Shown here: piece by piece, positions 24,782-33,767 of the stretch
How the letters are laid out: the number at the start of each line of letters is the position of its first letter
Numbering within the stretch: the stretch's first letter is position 1
Origin: Lachnospiraceae bacterium
GTDB taxonomy: Bacteria > Bacillota > Clostridia > Lachnospirales > Lachnospiraceae
Direction: 5' to 3'
Length of the DNA: 64,000 bases
Assembly (NCBI GenBank): GCA_017436305.1
Contig: JAFSDJ010000013.1
Coordinates: forward strand, 1 to 64,000
Program-made: the position numbers and the translations under genes
Notes under the pieces: generated by a model
Database searches by the model: none
Seen by the model: the letters and a program-made list of their open reading frames with translations, nothing else
Told to the model about the DNA's origin: nothing

Positions 24782-27055
24782 ATGAAGAAAAGTAGAGCAG
24801 TATTGGTACTGATTGCCACTGTGCTTGTAATGGGACTCTTAGCCTATACTACAATTATTGGTTTTGGTCCTACAAAAACAGGTTCTGCAGCAAACATCAA
24901 GCAGGGTCTTGACTTAGCCGGTGGTGTTAGTATCACTTACGAAGTAGTTGGCGACGGTGAAGTAGATGAAGCGGATATGAAAGATACTATCTATAAGCTT
25001 CAGAAGCGTGTGGAAGGCTATAGTACTGAAGCACAAGTTTATCAGGAAGGAACCAATCGTATTAATATTGAAATACCGGGTGTTTCTGACGCAAACGCCA
25101 TTTTAGAAGAATTAGGACAACCGGGTTCTTTGTATTTCATTGCTGAAACAGCAAGTGACGGTTCGGGTAACTATACTTATAAAACCGATGAAAATGGAAC
25201 GGTTGTAACAGACGAAGAGGGATATCCGGTTTATGCATTAGCAAAATCCATCGAAGAATTAGAAGCTGATGGAAGTATTGTTCTTACCGGTTCTGATGTA
25301 AAAAATGCAGATGCAGGACAGATTTCGGACGATATGCAAAACAGCGAATATGCTGTACAGCTTATATTAAACAGTGAAGGTACACAAAAGTTTGCAGATG
25401 CTACTACAAAGGCATACCAGAATGGGGAAAGCATTGGTATTTATTACGATGGTGAGTTTGTAAGTGTTCCTACTGTAAACAGCCCAATTACCGGAGGAGA
25501 AGCAAGTATTACCGGAATGAAGGATTTTGAAGAAGCAGAGCAGTTAGCTTCCACAATCCGTATTGGTGGTTTAAAACTGGAGTTACAGGAGCTTCGTTCT
25601 AACGTAGTAGGAGCCCAGCTTGGTGAAGAAGCACTGAAAACAAGCTTATATGCAGGAGCTATCGGTCTTGTTATTGTTATGGTATTTATGACTATTGTTT
25701 ATTTACTTCCGGGTTTTGTATCTGCCATTGCACTATTAATTTATACAGGACTTACATTATTAGCATTAAATGCTTTTGATATTACCTTAACTTTACCGGG
25801 TATTGCAGGTATTATTTTATCTATTGGTATGGCAGTAGATGCTAACGTTATTATTTTTGCCCGTGTCAAAGAAGAGTTGGGAACAGGAAAAACTGTAAAT
25901 TCTGCTATTAAGATTGGTTTCCAGAAAGCCCTTTCCGCTATCGTGGATGGTAATATTACAACATTAATTGCAGCTCTTGTACTTGGATTAAAAGGTTCCG
26001 GTACTGTAAAAGGCTTTGCACAGACATTAGGACTTGGTATTGTTTTATCTATGTTTACCGCCTTAGTAGTAACAAGATTAATTATTAATGCATTTTATGC
26101 ACTTGGTCTTAAGAATGAAAAACTTTATGGTAGTATTAAAGAAAGAAAGTCCATTAACTTCCTTTCTAAAAAGGCTATTTGCTTTGTGGTATCCGGTGTA
26201 ATCATTGTTGCAGGCTTTGTGTTTATGGGAGTTAATAAAGCCGGTACAGGGGATATGTTAAACTACAGTCTGGAGTTTAAAGGTGGTACTTCCACAAACG
26301 TAACCTTTAATGAAGATATGACCATTGCAGATATTGATTCCAAGGTAGTACCAGTTGTAGAAGACATTACTGGAGACGGCAATGTACAGACACAGAAGGT
26401 TACGGGTACAAATGAAGTCATTATTAAAACAAGAACTTTATCAGTAGACGAAAGACAAGCCTTTAACCAGGCAATGGTAGACAATTTCGGGGTAGATGAA
26501 GGAAAAATTACAGCTGAAACAATTAGTGCTGCTGTTAGTGACGAAATGAAGAAAGATGCAGTCATTGCAGTAGCCATTGCAACTATCTGCATGTTAATTT
26601 ATATTTGGTTCCGTTTCAGCGATATCCGCTTTGCGGCCAGCGCAGTAATTGCACTTTGCCATGACGTATTAGTGGTACTTGCTTTCTATGCAATGGCAAA
26701 GGTTTCTGTAGGTAATACATTTATTGCATGTATGTTAACGATTGTAGGTTATTCAATTAACGCAACCATTGTTATTTTCGATAGAATTCGTGAGAATATG
26801 GCAGGTGGCTACAAAAAAGAAGAACTTACGGAAATAGTAAACTCAAGTATTACTCAGACACTTACAAGAAGTATTTATACATCGTTAACAACCTTTGTAA
26901 TGGTTGCAGCATTGTATGTGCTTGGTGTAACAAGTATTCGTGAATTTGCGCTTCCGCTTATGGTTGGTATTATATGTGGTGCTTATTCTTCTGTATGTAT
27001 TACAGGTGCTCTTTGGTACCTTATGAAAACAAAGCTTAATAAGAACAAAAAATAA
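24782..27055 (+). CDS. secDF: fused protein translocase subunit SecDF
   Basis: A 757-residue natural fusion of SecD and SecF, which use the proton motive force to complete Sec-dependent export. The SecD half (about 1-440) has an N-terminal helix, KQGLDLAGGVSITYEV, a large extracytoplasmic domain and five helices with LPGIAGIILSIGMAVDANVI. The SecF half begins near residue 455 (SINFLSKKAICF), has a smaller external domain starting with LEFKGGTSTNV, and ends with GYSINATIVIFDRIREN. Typical RND-type duplication. It probably shares the scf promoter, a neighbourhood seen in many Clostridia. A terminator follows. Confidence 0.96.
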   Translation: MKKSRAVLVLIATVLVMGLLAYTTIIGFGPTKTGSAANIKQGLDLAGGVSITYEVVGDGEVDEADMKDTIYKLQKRVEGYSTEAQVYQEGTNRINIEIPGVSDANAILEELGQPGSLYFIAETASDGSGNYTYKTDENGTVVTDEEGYPVYALAKSIEELEADGSIVLTGSDVKNADAGQISDDMQNSEYAVQLILNSEGTQKFADATTKAYQNGESIGIYYDGEFVSVPTVNSPITGGEASITGMKDFEEAEQLASTIRIGGLKLELQELRSNVVGAQLGEEALKTSLYAGAIGLVIVMVFMTIVYLLPGFVSAIALLIYTGLTLLALNAFDITLTLPGIAGIILSIGMAVDANVIIFARVKEELGTGKTVNSAIKIGFQKALSAIVDGNITTLIAALVLGLKGSGTVKGFAQTLGLGIVLSMFTALVVTRLIINAFYALGLKNEKLYGSIKERKSINFLSKKAICFVVSGVIIVAGFVFMGVNKAGTGDMLNYSLEFKGGTSTNVTFNEDMTIADIDSKVVPVVEDITGDGNVQTQKVTGTNEVIIKTRTLSVDERQAFNQAMVDNFGVDEGKITAETISAAVSDEMKKDAVIAVAIATICMLIYIWFRFSDIRFAASAVIALCHDVLVVLAFYAMAKVSVGNTFIACMLTIVGYSINATIVIFDRIRENMAGGYKKEELTEIVNSSITQTLTRSIYTSLTTFVMVAALYVLGVTSIREFALPLMVGIICGAYSSVCITGALWYLMKTKLNKNKK

Positions 27056-27118
27056 TTCTTATATATTTGTTAAGTTTTTATGTTTTCAATTGAAATATTT
27101 ATTGAAATTTGTCAAAAT

Positions 27119-27153
27119 AAAACCAGTAGGAGTTGTTCCTGCTGGTTTTTTTA
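27119..27153 (+). terminator. terminator after secDF
   Basis: An 11-bp stem with one G-U pair (AACCAGTAGGA / TCCTGCTGGTT), 5-nt loop, then seven T. Confidence 0.85.
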
Positions 27154-27178
27154 TAGTCAGAGCGAATGAAGGGAGGAC

Positions 27179-27334
27179 GGCAACTGGCACAAGCTGTGTT
27201 TGCAAGTTCCGCATATGCTGAACATTCCAGTAAGCCTCTGGGCAATGGATTGTGGAAACGTAGGTTTCCGCAATCCATAGAGTCTTACTTTCATAGCATA
27301 TAGTCACTTGCAAACACAGCTTGCGCCAGTTGCC
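27179..27334. repeat. 156-bp near-complete palindrome (hairpin element B)
   Basis: Outer arms of 29 nt (27179-27207 and 27306-27334) match at 28 positions. Pairing continues inward in blocks (CATATGCT / AGCATATAG, GTAAG / CTTAC, CTCT / AGAG, ATGGATTG / CAATCCAT) to an apex GGAAAC-GTAG-GTTTCC. The whole element therefore folds into one long hairpin with a few internal loops. There is no coding potential and no T run, and it lies after the secDF terminator. MITE-like or long REP-like element, or a structured RNA. Confidence 0.75.
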
Positions 27335-27374
27335 TGCATTACGATTTGCTTTGTAGCTACTTAATAGTGCAAAT

Positions 27375-27560
27375 ATACAGTAAGGATTGAAAGGAACAAC
27401 TGGGGGTGTGCCTGAGTGGGGAAGGGAATGGAAGTAATAGGATGTAGTTGGAGATGGAGAGATTGTGTAAAATGATGGGTTTGTGATGTGATATAGGTAA
27501 TAGAAAATTTGTGTGAAATAGAAAAAATAGAATGTGACGGAAGATTAAGGTAGAATAGAG
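27375..27560 (+). other. cytosine-poor, G-rich leader region
   Basis: For about 185 nt the + strand has only a handful of C residues but many G and short GGG/GGGG runs (for example GGGGGTGTG and GTGGGGAAGGG), unlike neighbouring gaps. It ends at the amidase gene start. No ORF, clear promoter or hairpin was found in it. Confidence 0.5.
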
Positions 27561-28379
27561 ATGGAACAGCAGGTAGTGCGACGGCATGAGGGTCAAGAGA
27601 ATAGAGTGAGGCGACGAAGACCACTGACTCCGGAGGAGAGGAGAAGGAGGGAGATTCGCAGGAAAAAAAGACGAAGAAAAGTGTATATGGCAAGGTGTAT
27701 TGTGGCAGTCATTGCATTTTTGTTGGTGTTTTGTATAGGGCTGGGGATTAGGCAGCTTGCAGGATTTATTAAGGGAAAGTGGGAAGCTAAAGAAGTTATT
27801 TCAAAGATTGATGATAGCAGGCTGGAAAATACAGTATCTGAGAAAAAGGTGACAAGGCCGGAGTTTTTAGTGGACTTGCTTACCATTAATGAGTATTCCA
27901 GAGTGGGACATCTTTTGCCGGAGGTAAAAAATATTTTTGTGCATTATACCGCCAATGCAGGAACAAGTGCAGCCCAGAACCGAAGTTATTTTGAAAATTT
28001 AAAGGATACTCACGAGACATCTGCCAGTGCTCATTTTATTATTGGGTATGAAGGAGAGGCAATTCAGTGCATTCCTTTAAATGAAGTAGGATATGCGGTT
28101 ATGCAACGTAATTACGATTCAGTTTCCATTGAGTGCTGTTATTTAGATGAGAGTGGAAAGTTTACAGAAGCTACTTACAATAAATTAGTGGAAATGTTGG
28201 CATGGCTTGTTACTCTATACGAACTAAAGCCAACTGACATTTTGCGCCATTATGATGAGGGTGGAAAGATGTGTCCTAAGTATTACGTGGAGCATGAGGA
28301 GGAATGGGAGAAGTTAATAGAGGATGTAGCAAATTATATTGAAGAATATGGTGTTTTAAAGGAAAGTGTTGTAGAATAA
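27561..28379 (+). CDS. membrane-anchored N-acetylmuramoyl-L-alanine amidase (Amidase_2/PGRP fold)
   Basis: A 272-residue protein. The first 42 residues are extremely Arg-rich (RRRRPLTPEERRRREIRRKK), followed by one membrane helix (about 43-66, CIVAVIAFLLVFCIGLGI), so the enzyme faces outward (N-in). The Amidase_2 domain (about 105-255) has zinc ligands His in FVHYTAN near residue 126, His in LRHYDEGG near 230 and Cys in KMCPKYY near 237, plus SAHFIIG. It should cut MurNAc to L-Ala bonds. The ribosome binding site is weak. The first 100 nt use GAG/AGG codons more than neighbours, which prefer GAA/AGA. Confidence 0.85.
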   Translation: MEQQVVRRHEGQENRVRRRRPLTPEERRRREIRRKKRRRKVYMARCIVAVIAFLLVFCIGLGIRQLAGFIKGKWEAKEVISKIDDSRLENTVSEKKVTRPEFLVDLLTINEYSRVGHLLPEVKNIFVHYTANAGTSAAQNRSYFENLKDTHETSASAHFIIGYEGEAIQCIPLNEVGYAVMQRNYDSVSIECCYLDESGKFTEATYNKLVEMLAWLVTLYELKPTDILRHYDEGGKMCPKYYVEHEEEWEKLIEDVANYIEEYGVLKESVVE

Positions 28380-28414
28380 AGAAAATGAAATAAAGTAGAA
28401 AGAAGGAGTAAGCA

Positions 28415-30199
28415 GTGGCTAACTGGTTTGTGGCGGCGAAGAGAGCGGATTTTAATATGATTGGAGAGAAGTTTGGCATTAGTCCGGTGCTTGCCAGGAT
28501 TATTCGAAACAGGGATGTTATTACGGAGGAAGAAATCCAACTGTTTCTTCACGGAACTATAAAGGAGCTTCACTCGCCATTTTTGTTAAAGGATATGGAG
28601 AAGGCGGTTTCCATTGCAAAGGAAAAGATTAAAGACGGGAAAAAGATCCGGGTAATCGGTGATTATGATATTGATGGAGTCTGTGCTTCTTATATATTGG
28701 AGAAAGGGTTGAAAGAGGCTGGAGCAGTAGTAGATACAGTAATTCCTCATAGGATTAAGTATGGATATGGATTAAATGAGGAACTGATAAGGGAAGCTTA
28801 TGAAGCAGAGGTTGATACGATTATTACCTGTGATAATGGCATTGCAGCTAAGGAACAGATTGCTCTTGGGAAAGAGCTTGGAATGACGGTAATTGTAACG
28901 GATCATCATGAGGTACCTTACACAGAGGAAAATGGGGAAAGAAAGTATTTTTTGCCGGAGGCAGATGCTGTAATTGATCCCAAGCAGGAATACTGTCACT
29001 ATCCTTACAAAGGAATCTGTGGTGCGGTGGTAGCGTATAAATTTATACAGGCACTATACGGACAAGAACAATTGGAGTTTGAAAAGGAAGGTGTGGAAGT
29101 TTCTGTTTTAAAACAATTGTTTCCGTTTACGGCATTTGCCACCATAGGCGATGTAATGGAACTTACCGGTGAAAACAGGATTTTTGTTAAGTATGGCTTA
29201 AAGGCAATGGAACGGACGGAAAACAAAGGACTTAAGGCACTGATTTTAGCAAATGGACTTTCAGGAGGCAAACTATCGCCTTATCATGTGGGCTTTGTGT
29301 TAGGACCCTGTATTAACGCAACAGGACGTCTTGATACGGCAGAAAGAGCATTACAGCTTTTTTCTACAGAGGATGAAAGAGAAGCGGCTGTAATTGCAGG
29401 AGATTTAAAAGCTTTAAATGACAGTAGGAAGGATTTAACCGTAAAAGGATTGGAACAGGCAGTCAGCCTTGTGGAATCCACAGATTTGAAAAAAGATAAT
29501 GTTTTAGTGGTGTACTTACCGGAGTGCCATGAAAGTCTGGCAGGCATTATAGCGGGGAGACTTAGGGAAAAATATGGAAAGCCTTCTTTTGTACTTACAA
29601 AGGGTGAAGAAGAAGTAAAGGGATCCGGCAGGTCTATTGATGCTTTCCATATGTACGAACATATGACGAAGATAAAAGATTTATTCCTAAAATATGGCGG
29701 ACATAAGTTGGCAGCAGGTCTTTCGTTAAAAGAAGAAAACATAGAAGAATTCAGGAAAAGAATCAATCTAGGCAGTAATTTAACAGAAAAAGATTTTGAG
29801 GAAACAGTGCATATTGATGTGCCTATGCCTATTGCCTATTGTTCCATGGATTTTGTAAAAGAGTTAGAAAGGTTAGAGCCTTATGGAACCGGCAATAAAA
29901 AGCCTTTGTTTGCAGAAAAAAATATTTCCTTTTTAAGCGGAAAGCTGTTGGGAAAAGACGGAAAGGTATTAAAATGCCTTGTAGCAGATGAGAAAGGGTA
30001 TCAGATAGAAGCTGTTTACTTTGGGGATACTACAAAAATGTTAGCGGATTTAAGAAACCAATTTGGAGAAAAGCAGGTGGATTTGCTTTTAAAGGGGTAT
30101 AATAACCAGGTAAAGCTTACCATTGCTTATTATCCGGATATTAATGAATTTAGAGGAAAAAAGACATTGCAGATTGTGATTACCAATTATTGCTTTTAA
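28415..30199 (+). CDS. recJ: single-stranded-DNA-specific exonuclease RecJ
   Basis: A 594-residue DHH/DHHA1 nuclease of the RecJ type, which degrades single-stranded DNA 5' to 3' in recombination and repair. Motifs are GDYDIDGVCAS near residue 83, CDNGIAA near 145, TDHHEVP near 162 and the DHHA1 region with GSGRSIDAFHMYEHM and YGGHKLAAGL. A C-terminal RecJ OB domain follows (LEPYGTGNKKPLF). GTG start with GAAGGAG. It starts 35 nt after the amidase gene and is probably cotranscribed with it. Confidence 0.93.
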   Translation: MANWFVAAKRADFNMIGEKFGISPVLARIIRNRDVITEEEIQLFLHGTIKELHSPFLLKDMEKAVSIAKEKIKDGKKIRVIGDYDIDGVCASYILEKGLKEAGAVVDTVIPHRIKYGYGLNEELIREAYEAEVDTIITCDNGIAAKEQIALGKELGMTVIVTDHHEVPYTEENGERKYFLPEADAVIDPKQEYCHYPYKGICGAVVAYKFIQALYGQEQLEFEKEGVEVSVLKQLFPFTAFATIGDVMELTGENRIFVKYGLKAMERTENKGLKALILANGLSGGKLSPYHVGFVLGPCINATGRLDTAERALQLFSTEDEREAAVIAGDLKALNDSRKDLTVKGLEQAVSLVESTDLKKDNVLVVYLPECHESLAGIIAGRLREKYGKPSFVLTKGEEEVKGSGRSIDAFHMYEHMTKIKDLFLKYGGHKLAAGLSLKEENIEEFRKRINLGSNLTEKDFEETVHIDVPMPIAYCSMDFVKELERLEPYGTGNKKPLFAEKNISFLSGKLLGKDGKVLKCLVADEKGYQIEAVYFGDTTKMLADLRNQFGEKQVDLLLKGYNNQVKLTIAYYPDINEFRGKKTLQIVITNYCF

Positions 30200-30279
30200 A
30201 ATGATATAAAAAATTTTGTGTAAAGATAGTATAAAATGTTGGAGCGACATACATAGGAATTGGGAAGGGATGTGGACAG

Positions 30280-31209
30280 ATGATTTTAACAGTTACACTT
30301 AATCCGGCAGTAGATAAAACCTGTCAGGTAAGCCGGTTAATGATAGGACAGGTAAACCGCATGACAGAATGTAGAAATCTTCCGGGTGGAAAGGGAATTA
30401 ATGTTACGAAAGTGCTTCGCCAATGTAAGGAAGAAGTAAATGCCACCGGATTTTTAGGTGGCTATAATGGCATGTTTATTTCAGATGAGTTGGAAAGAAT
30501 GGGAGCGAAAAGTGCCTTTACGAAGATAGCAAAAGAGACAAGAACAAATTTAAACATTATTTCAGAAGATGGTTTTGTAACGGAAGTATTAGAGCCCGGA
30601 CCGGAAATTTCAGAGCAGGAACGCATTAATTTTTTAGAACAGTTTCGGGCTTTGGTAAATGAAAGTGAGATTATTGTAATTTCCGGTAGCGTGGCAAGAG
30701 GGATTGAAGATGATTATTATGCCAAAATGATAGAAATCTGCCATGAAGCAAGGAAAAAGGTATTGTTAGATACTAGTGGCGAACCATTAAAAAGAGCCAT
30801 TGAGGCAAAACCATATTTGATTAAGCCCAATAAGCGGGAATTAGAATATGTTATTGGCAGGAAATTGGAGAATGAGGCAGATGTGATTGCGGCTGCAAAG
30901 GTGCTTCTAGAAAAAGGAATTGAAGTGGTGGTGGCTACTATGGGCGAAAAAGGACTTGTTTGCGTTACAAAAACAGAAGCTTATCGTGTAGTACCGCCAA
31001 AGGTGAAAATGGTAAATACTGTAGGTAGTGGTGACTGCGTAGTGGCAGTTTTAACTATGGGAATTAAAAATGGAGATTCCTTGAAAGAAACATTAAAAAA
31101 AGCAGTAGCACTTTCGGCTGCCAGTGTAACAACCTTTGAAAATGGGGAAATTTCTGAGGATAAGGTAAGGGAAATATATAAAAAGGCGGAAATTTTTAAC
31201 CTTTCTTAA
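30280..31209 (+). CDS. 1-phosphofructokinase / tagatose-6-phosphate kinase family (PfkB)
   Basis: A 309-residue PfkB-family sugar kinase. The N-terminal LNPAVDKTCQV and PGGKGINVTKVLRQ near residue 40 are typical of FruK/LacC-type enzymes. The ATP-site motif is VGSGDC near 248-253, with Asp252 as the catalytic base; relatives have GAGD or GSGD followed by Ser. It phosphorylates a hexose phosphate, fructose-1-phosphate or tagatose-6-phosphate. No phosphotransferase genes are adjacent to decide which. It starts 80 nt after recJ and is followed by a strong terminator. Confidence 0.85.
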   Translation: MILTVTLNPAVDKTCQVSRLMIGQVNRMTECRNLPGGKGINVTKVLRQCKEEVNATGFLGGYNGMFISDELERMGAKSAFTKIAKETRTNLNIISEDGFVTEVLEPGPEISEQERINFLEQFRALVNESEIIVISGSVARGIEDDYYAKMIEICHEARKKVLLDTSGEPLKRAIEAKPYLIKPNKRELEYVIGRKLENEADVIAAAKVLLEKGIEVVVATMGEKGLVCVTKTEAYRVVPPKVKMVNTVGSGDCVVAVLTMGIKNGDSLKETLKKAVALSAASVTTFENGEISEDKVREIYKKAEIFNLS

Positions 31210-31323
31210 TTTTTTCTCATATTTTTTTTAGAAAGTAAACACATTTTGAACACAATTTCCATTTATATTAATATTCAGGATAGTTGAACCACAACTCACT
31301 ATCTCCCCCCCTCATAAGAATTC

Positions 31324-31366
31324 AACAAAACAGCCTCCGGTTATGCCGGAGGTTGTTTTGTTGTGC
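31324..31366 (+). terminator. strong terminator after the PfkB kinase gene
   Basis: 17-nt arms (AACAAAACAGCCTCCGG / CCGGAGGTTGTTTTGTT) pair with a single G-U and a 5-nt loop. A/T-rich arms allow function on both strands. The rest of the 31210-31523 gap holds the next promoter and nothing else recognised. Confidence 0.85.
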
Positions 31367-31404
31367 TTACCGGTAAGGTTGTGGACAGTTTCAGGTTTTC
31401 ATTC

Positions 31405-31433
31405 TTGTGATTTCTCTGATTTTCACTTATACT
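31405..31433 (+). promoter_or_regulatory. putative promoter of the debranching enzyme gene
   Basis: TTGTGA, 17-nt spacer, TATACT; the leader to the ATG at 31524 is about 85 nt. Confidence 0.55.
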
Positions 31434-31523
31434 AATATAGCGTTGAGCTTTTTTAATAAGGATTAGGGTACGGAAAGTCCTAATCTAATAATAAGAAAAA
31501 TCAAACACCAGGAGGGTTACAAT

Positions 31524-33566
31524 ATGAATACAAAATACCGATTAGGAAGAAGTGCATTTCGCACCTTAGAAGAGGGAATGGAAAAGGAATGGCTTATAAC
31601 AAATGGAATTGGCGGCTTTGCGAACGGTTCTGTAACCGGAGCCAATCACAGACTGTTTTCGGGTTATTTAACCGCTTCCTTTCATCCACCGGTAGACAGA
31701 AAAATAATCTGGTCCGGTACCCATGAAAAGTTAGTCTTTGCTAACAAAAGAGAAGCAGATTTTACTGCACAGGCTTATGTGGGGGAGGTAAAGGAAGGCT
31801 TCAAATATTTAAATAGCTTTGAATTAGACGTAGTTCCAACCTATACTTATCAGGCAGATGATTTAACAGTGAAAAAGACAGTGGCTATGGCATTTGGAAA
31901 AAATGCAGCAACTGTTACTTATGAAATAGAAGCAGGAAAAACAGCAGGAGAATTTCGTATTACTCCACTGTTTAAGTTTACCCAGCCGGGCGAAGCTGCT
32001 ATAAAAGAACAGCTTGATTTTCACATGGAACTGGCAGATAAAAAGCTTACTTTAGTTCCCAAAGAAGATACTACAAAAAAGATTATATTTCATACCTCAG
32101 AGGGAACCTATTTTGACCGAAAGAAACTGCCGGTTTCCATGGCGACTCCAAATTATTTAATTGAAGAAAATACCTATTATCCGTTGGAAAACAGAACCGG
32201 ATACAGAGGACTAGATAACCATGCCACTCCCTATGATGTGATTGTGTCCTTTAAGCCTTATGAGAAAAAGAAATTTTTCTTAGTATGTGGTGTGGAGGAT
32301 TTGGAAAATCCGGGCTTGGAAGAGTATTTAGAAAAGGTGGACGGTTCTCAAATTGTAGAGGAATGTAAGGAAAGAGTCTATGAATTAATGAATAAAATGC
32401 CAAAAGACAGTTTTGCCAGACGGCTTGCGTGGAGTGCAGACCATTTTATTGTAGAAAGAGAATCTACCGGGCTAAAAACAGTATTAGCCGGTTTTCCATG
32501 GTTTATGGACTGGGGAAGAGATACCATGATTGCCCTCCAGGGGTTGACTCTTTGTACCGGCAGATTTTGCGATGCAAAGGAAATTTTAGAATCCTTTAGC
32601 AAATATGTAAAAGATGGCATGATTCCAAACGTTTTTCCAAATAGTGCAAAAGAAGAACCCATGTATAATACCATTGATGCGTCGCTGTGGTATTTTTATT
32701 CCGTTTATAAATATTTGGAGTACACCAAGGATTTTGACTTTATACAGGAAAAAATCTACCCAAGCCTAAAGGAAATTATTGAGGCATACAAAAAAGGCAC
32801 TCATTTTTCTATAAAAATGGATAAAGACGGGCTTATTCAGGGTGGCAGTGACTTAGACCAGCTTACCTGGATGGATGTAAGAGTAGGAGATCTGGTGGTT
32901 ACCCCAAGACATGGAAAAGCTGTGGAAATCAATGCTCTTTGGTACAATGCACTTAAAATTATGGAAAGTCTTTCCAACCAATTTGGAGAAGATTCTTCTT
33001 ATTACAAAGAATTGGCAGGAAAGGTGGAGCGTGTCTATGCTGACACATTCTGGAATGAAGAAAATGGCTGCTTATATGATGTGGTAAATGATAAAATAAA
33101 AGATGCTTCCATTCGTCCAAATCAAATATGGGCCGTCTCTTTACCGTATTCCTTATTGAGTAAAGAACAGGAAAAGAAAATTGTAGATACTGTATATGAG
33201 CAGCTTTACACTCCTTACGGAATTAGAAGTTTGTCAAACAGAGACGCGGAATATAAAAAAGAATATATTGGAAAACTTATTAACAGAGACTTGGCATATC
33301 ATATGGGAACAGCCTGGGGCTTTATTTCCGGTGGTTTTATTACTGCCTACTGCAAGGTCAACAATCATAGCGCAGAAGCAGTAAAAAAAGCAGAAGAAAT
33401 GTGTTTATGCTTTGAAGATCATATGCAGGACGGCTGCTTAAATGGTATTGCAGAAATTTTTGACGGAGATTTTTCCAACACTTCCAGAGGGTGCTTTAAT
33501 CAGGCATGGAGCATTGGTGAGGTACTTAGAGCCTATATGGAAGATGTACTTCCTTATAGGAAATAG
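31524..33566 (+). CDS. glycogen debranching enzyme (amylo-alpha-1,6-glucosidase type)
   Basis: A 680-residue protein with an N-terminal beta-sandwich (GDE_N, opening EWLITNGIGGFANGSVTGAN) and a C-terminal (alpha/alpha)6 barrel of the GDE_C type. WFMDWGRDTMIALQGLTL near residue 330, GLIQGGSDLDQLTWMDVRVG near 430-450 and NQIWAVSLPYSLL near 535 are family landmarks with the likely catalytic acids. It should hydrolyse alpha-1,6 branch points of glycogen. AGGAGG lies before the ATG. Monocistronic; no other glycogen genes are nearby. Confidence 0.9.
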   Translation: MNTKYRLGRSAFRTLEEGMEKEWLITNGIGGFANGSVTGANHRLFSGYLTASFHPPVDRKIIWSGTHEKLVFANKREADFTAQAYVGEVKEGFKYLNSFELDVVPTYTYQADDLTVKKTVAMAFGKNAATVTYEIEAGKTAGEFRITPLFKFTQPGEAAIKEQLDFHMELADKKLTLVPKEDTTKKIIFHTSEGTYFDRKKLPVSMATPNYLIEENTYYPLENRTGYRGLDNHATPYDVIVSFKPYEKKKFFLVCGVEDLENPGLEEYLEKVDGSQIVEECKERVYELMNKMPKDSFARRLAWSADHFIVERESTGLKTVLAGFPWFMDWGRDTMIALQGLTLCTGRFCDAKEILESFSKYVKDGMIPNVFPNSAKEEPMYNTIDASLWYFYSVYKYLEYTKDFDFIQEKIYPSLKEIIEAYKKGTHFSIKMDKDGLIQGGSDLDQLTWMDVRVGDLVVTPRHGKAVEINALWYNALKIMESLSNQFGEDSSYYKELAGKVERVYADTFWNEENGCLYDVVNDKIKDASIRPNQIWAVSLPYSLLSKEQEKKIVDTVYEQLYTPYGIRSLSNRDAEYKKEYIGKLINRDLAYHMGTAWGFISGGFITAYCKVNNHSAEAVKKAEEMCLCFEDHMQDGCLNGIAEIFDGDFSNTSRGCFNQAWSIGEVLRAYMEDVLPYRK

Positions 33567-33569
33567 AGG

Positions 33570-33602
33570 GTTACTGTTTACTCGTACCTGGTAAACAGTA
33601 AC
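33570..33602. repeat. 12-bp perfect inverted repeat GTTACTGTTTAC / GTAAACAGTAAC
   Basis: Arms at 33570-33581 and 33591-33602 with a 9-nt loop, starting 3 nt after the debranching enzyme stop. One base different from the 12-mers at 5520 and 18000. Confidence 0.6.
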
Positions 33603-33607
33603 AATTC

Positions 33608-33647
33608 GCAGGCTCATTTAAAGTTTTGCTACGCAAAAGGAGCCTGC
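33608..33647. terminator. hairpin, possible terminator after the debranching enzyme gene
   Basis: GCAGGCTC / GAGCCTGC at the base and TTTTGC-TAC-GCAAAA at the top, separated by a bulge on the left arm. It lacks a T run, so termination is uncertain. Confidence 0.4.
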
Positions 33648-33705
33648 TCACACCCAAATCACGTTCATCAGCAACAATAAAGGGCACCAACAACTTGTAC
33701 GTCGG

Positions 33706-33734
33706 TTGAAAAAAACCACTATATGTGCTATTCT
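33706..33734 (+). promoter_or_regulatory. murE: putative promoter of murE
   Basis: TTGAAA, 17-nt spacer, TATTCT, 33 nt before the murE ATG. Confidence 0.5.
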
Positions 33735-33767
33735 ATAAAGTAATGGACCAAAAGAAAGAGGGATAAT

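Noticed and set aside
29284..29766. 160-residue minus-strand frame in recJ
   Set aside because: Antisense shadow of the conserved RecJ core.
30280..31209. GSGDC in the PfkB kinase, first read as a damaged active site
   Set aside because: GSGD occurs in related tagatose-6-phosphate kinases and the catalytic Asp is kept; only the following Ser to Cys change is mildly unusual.
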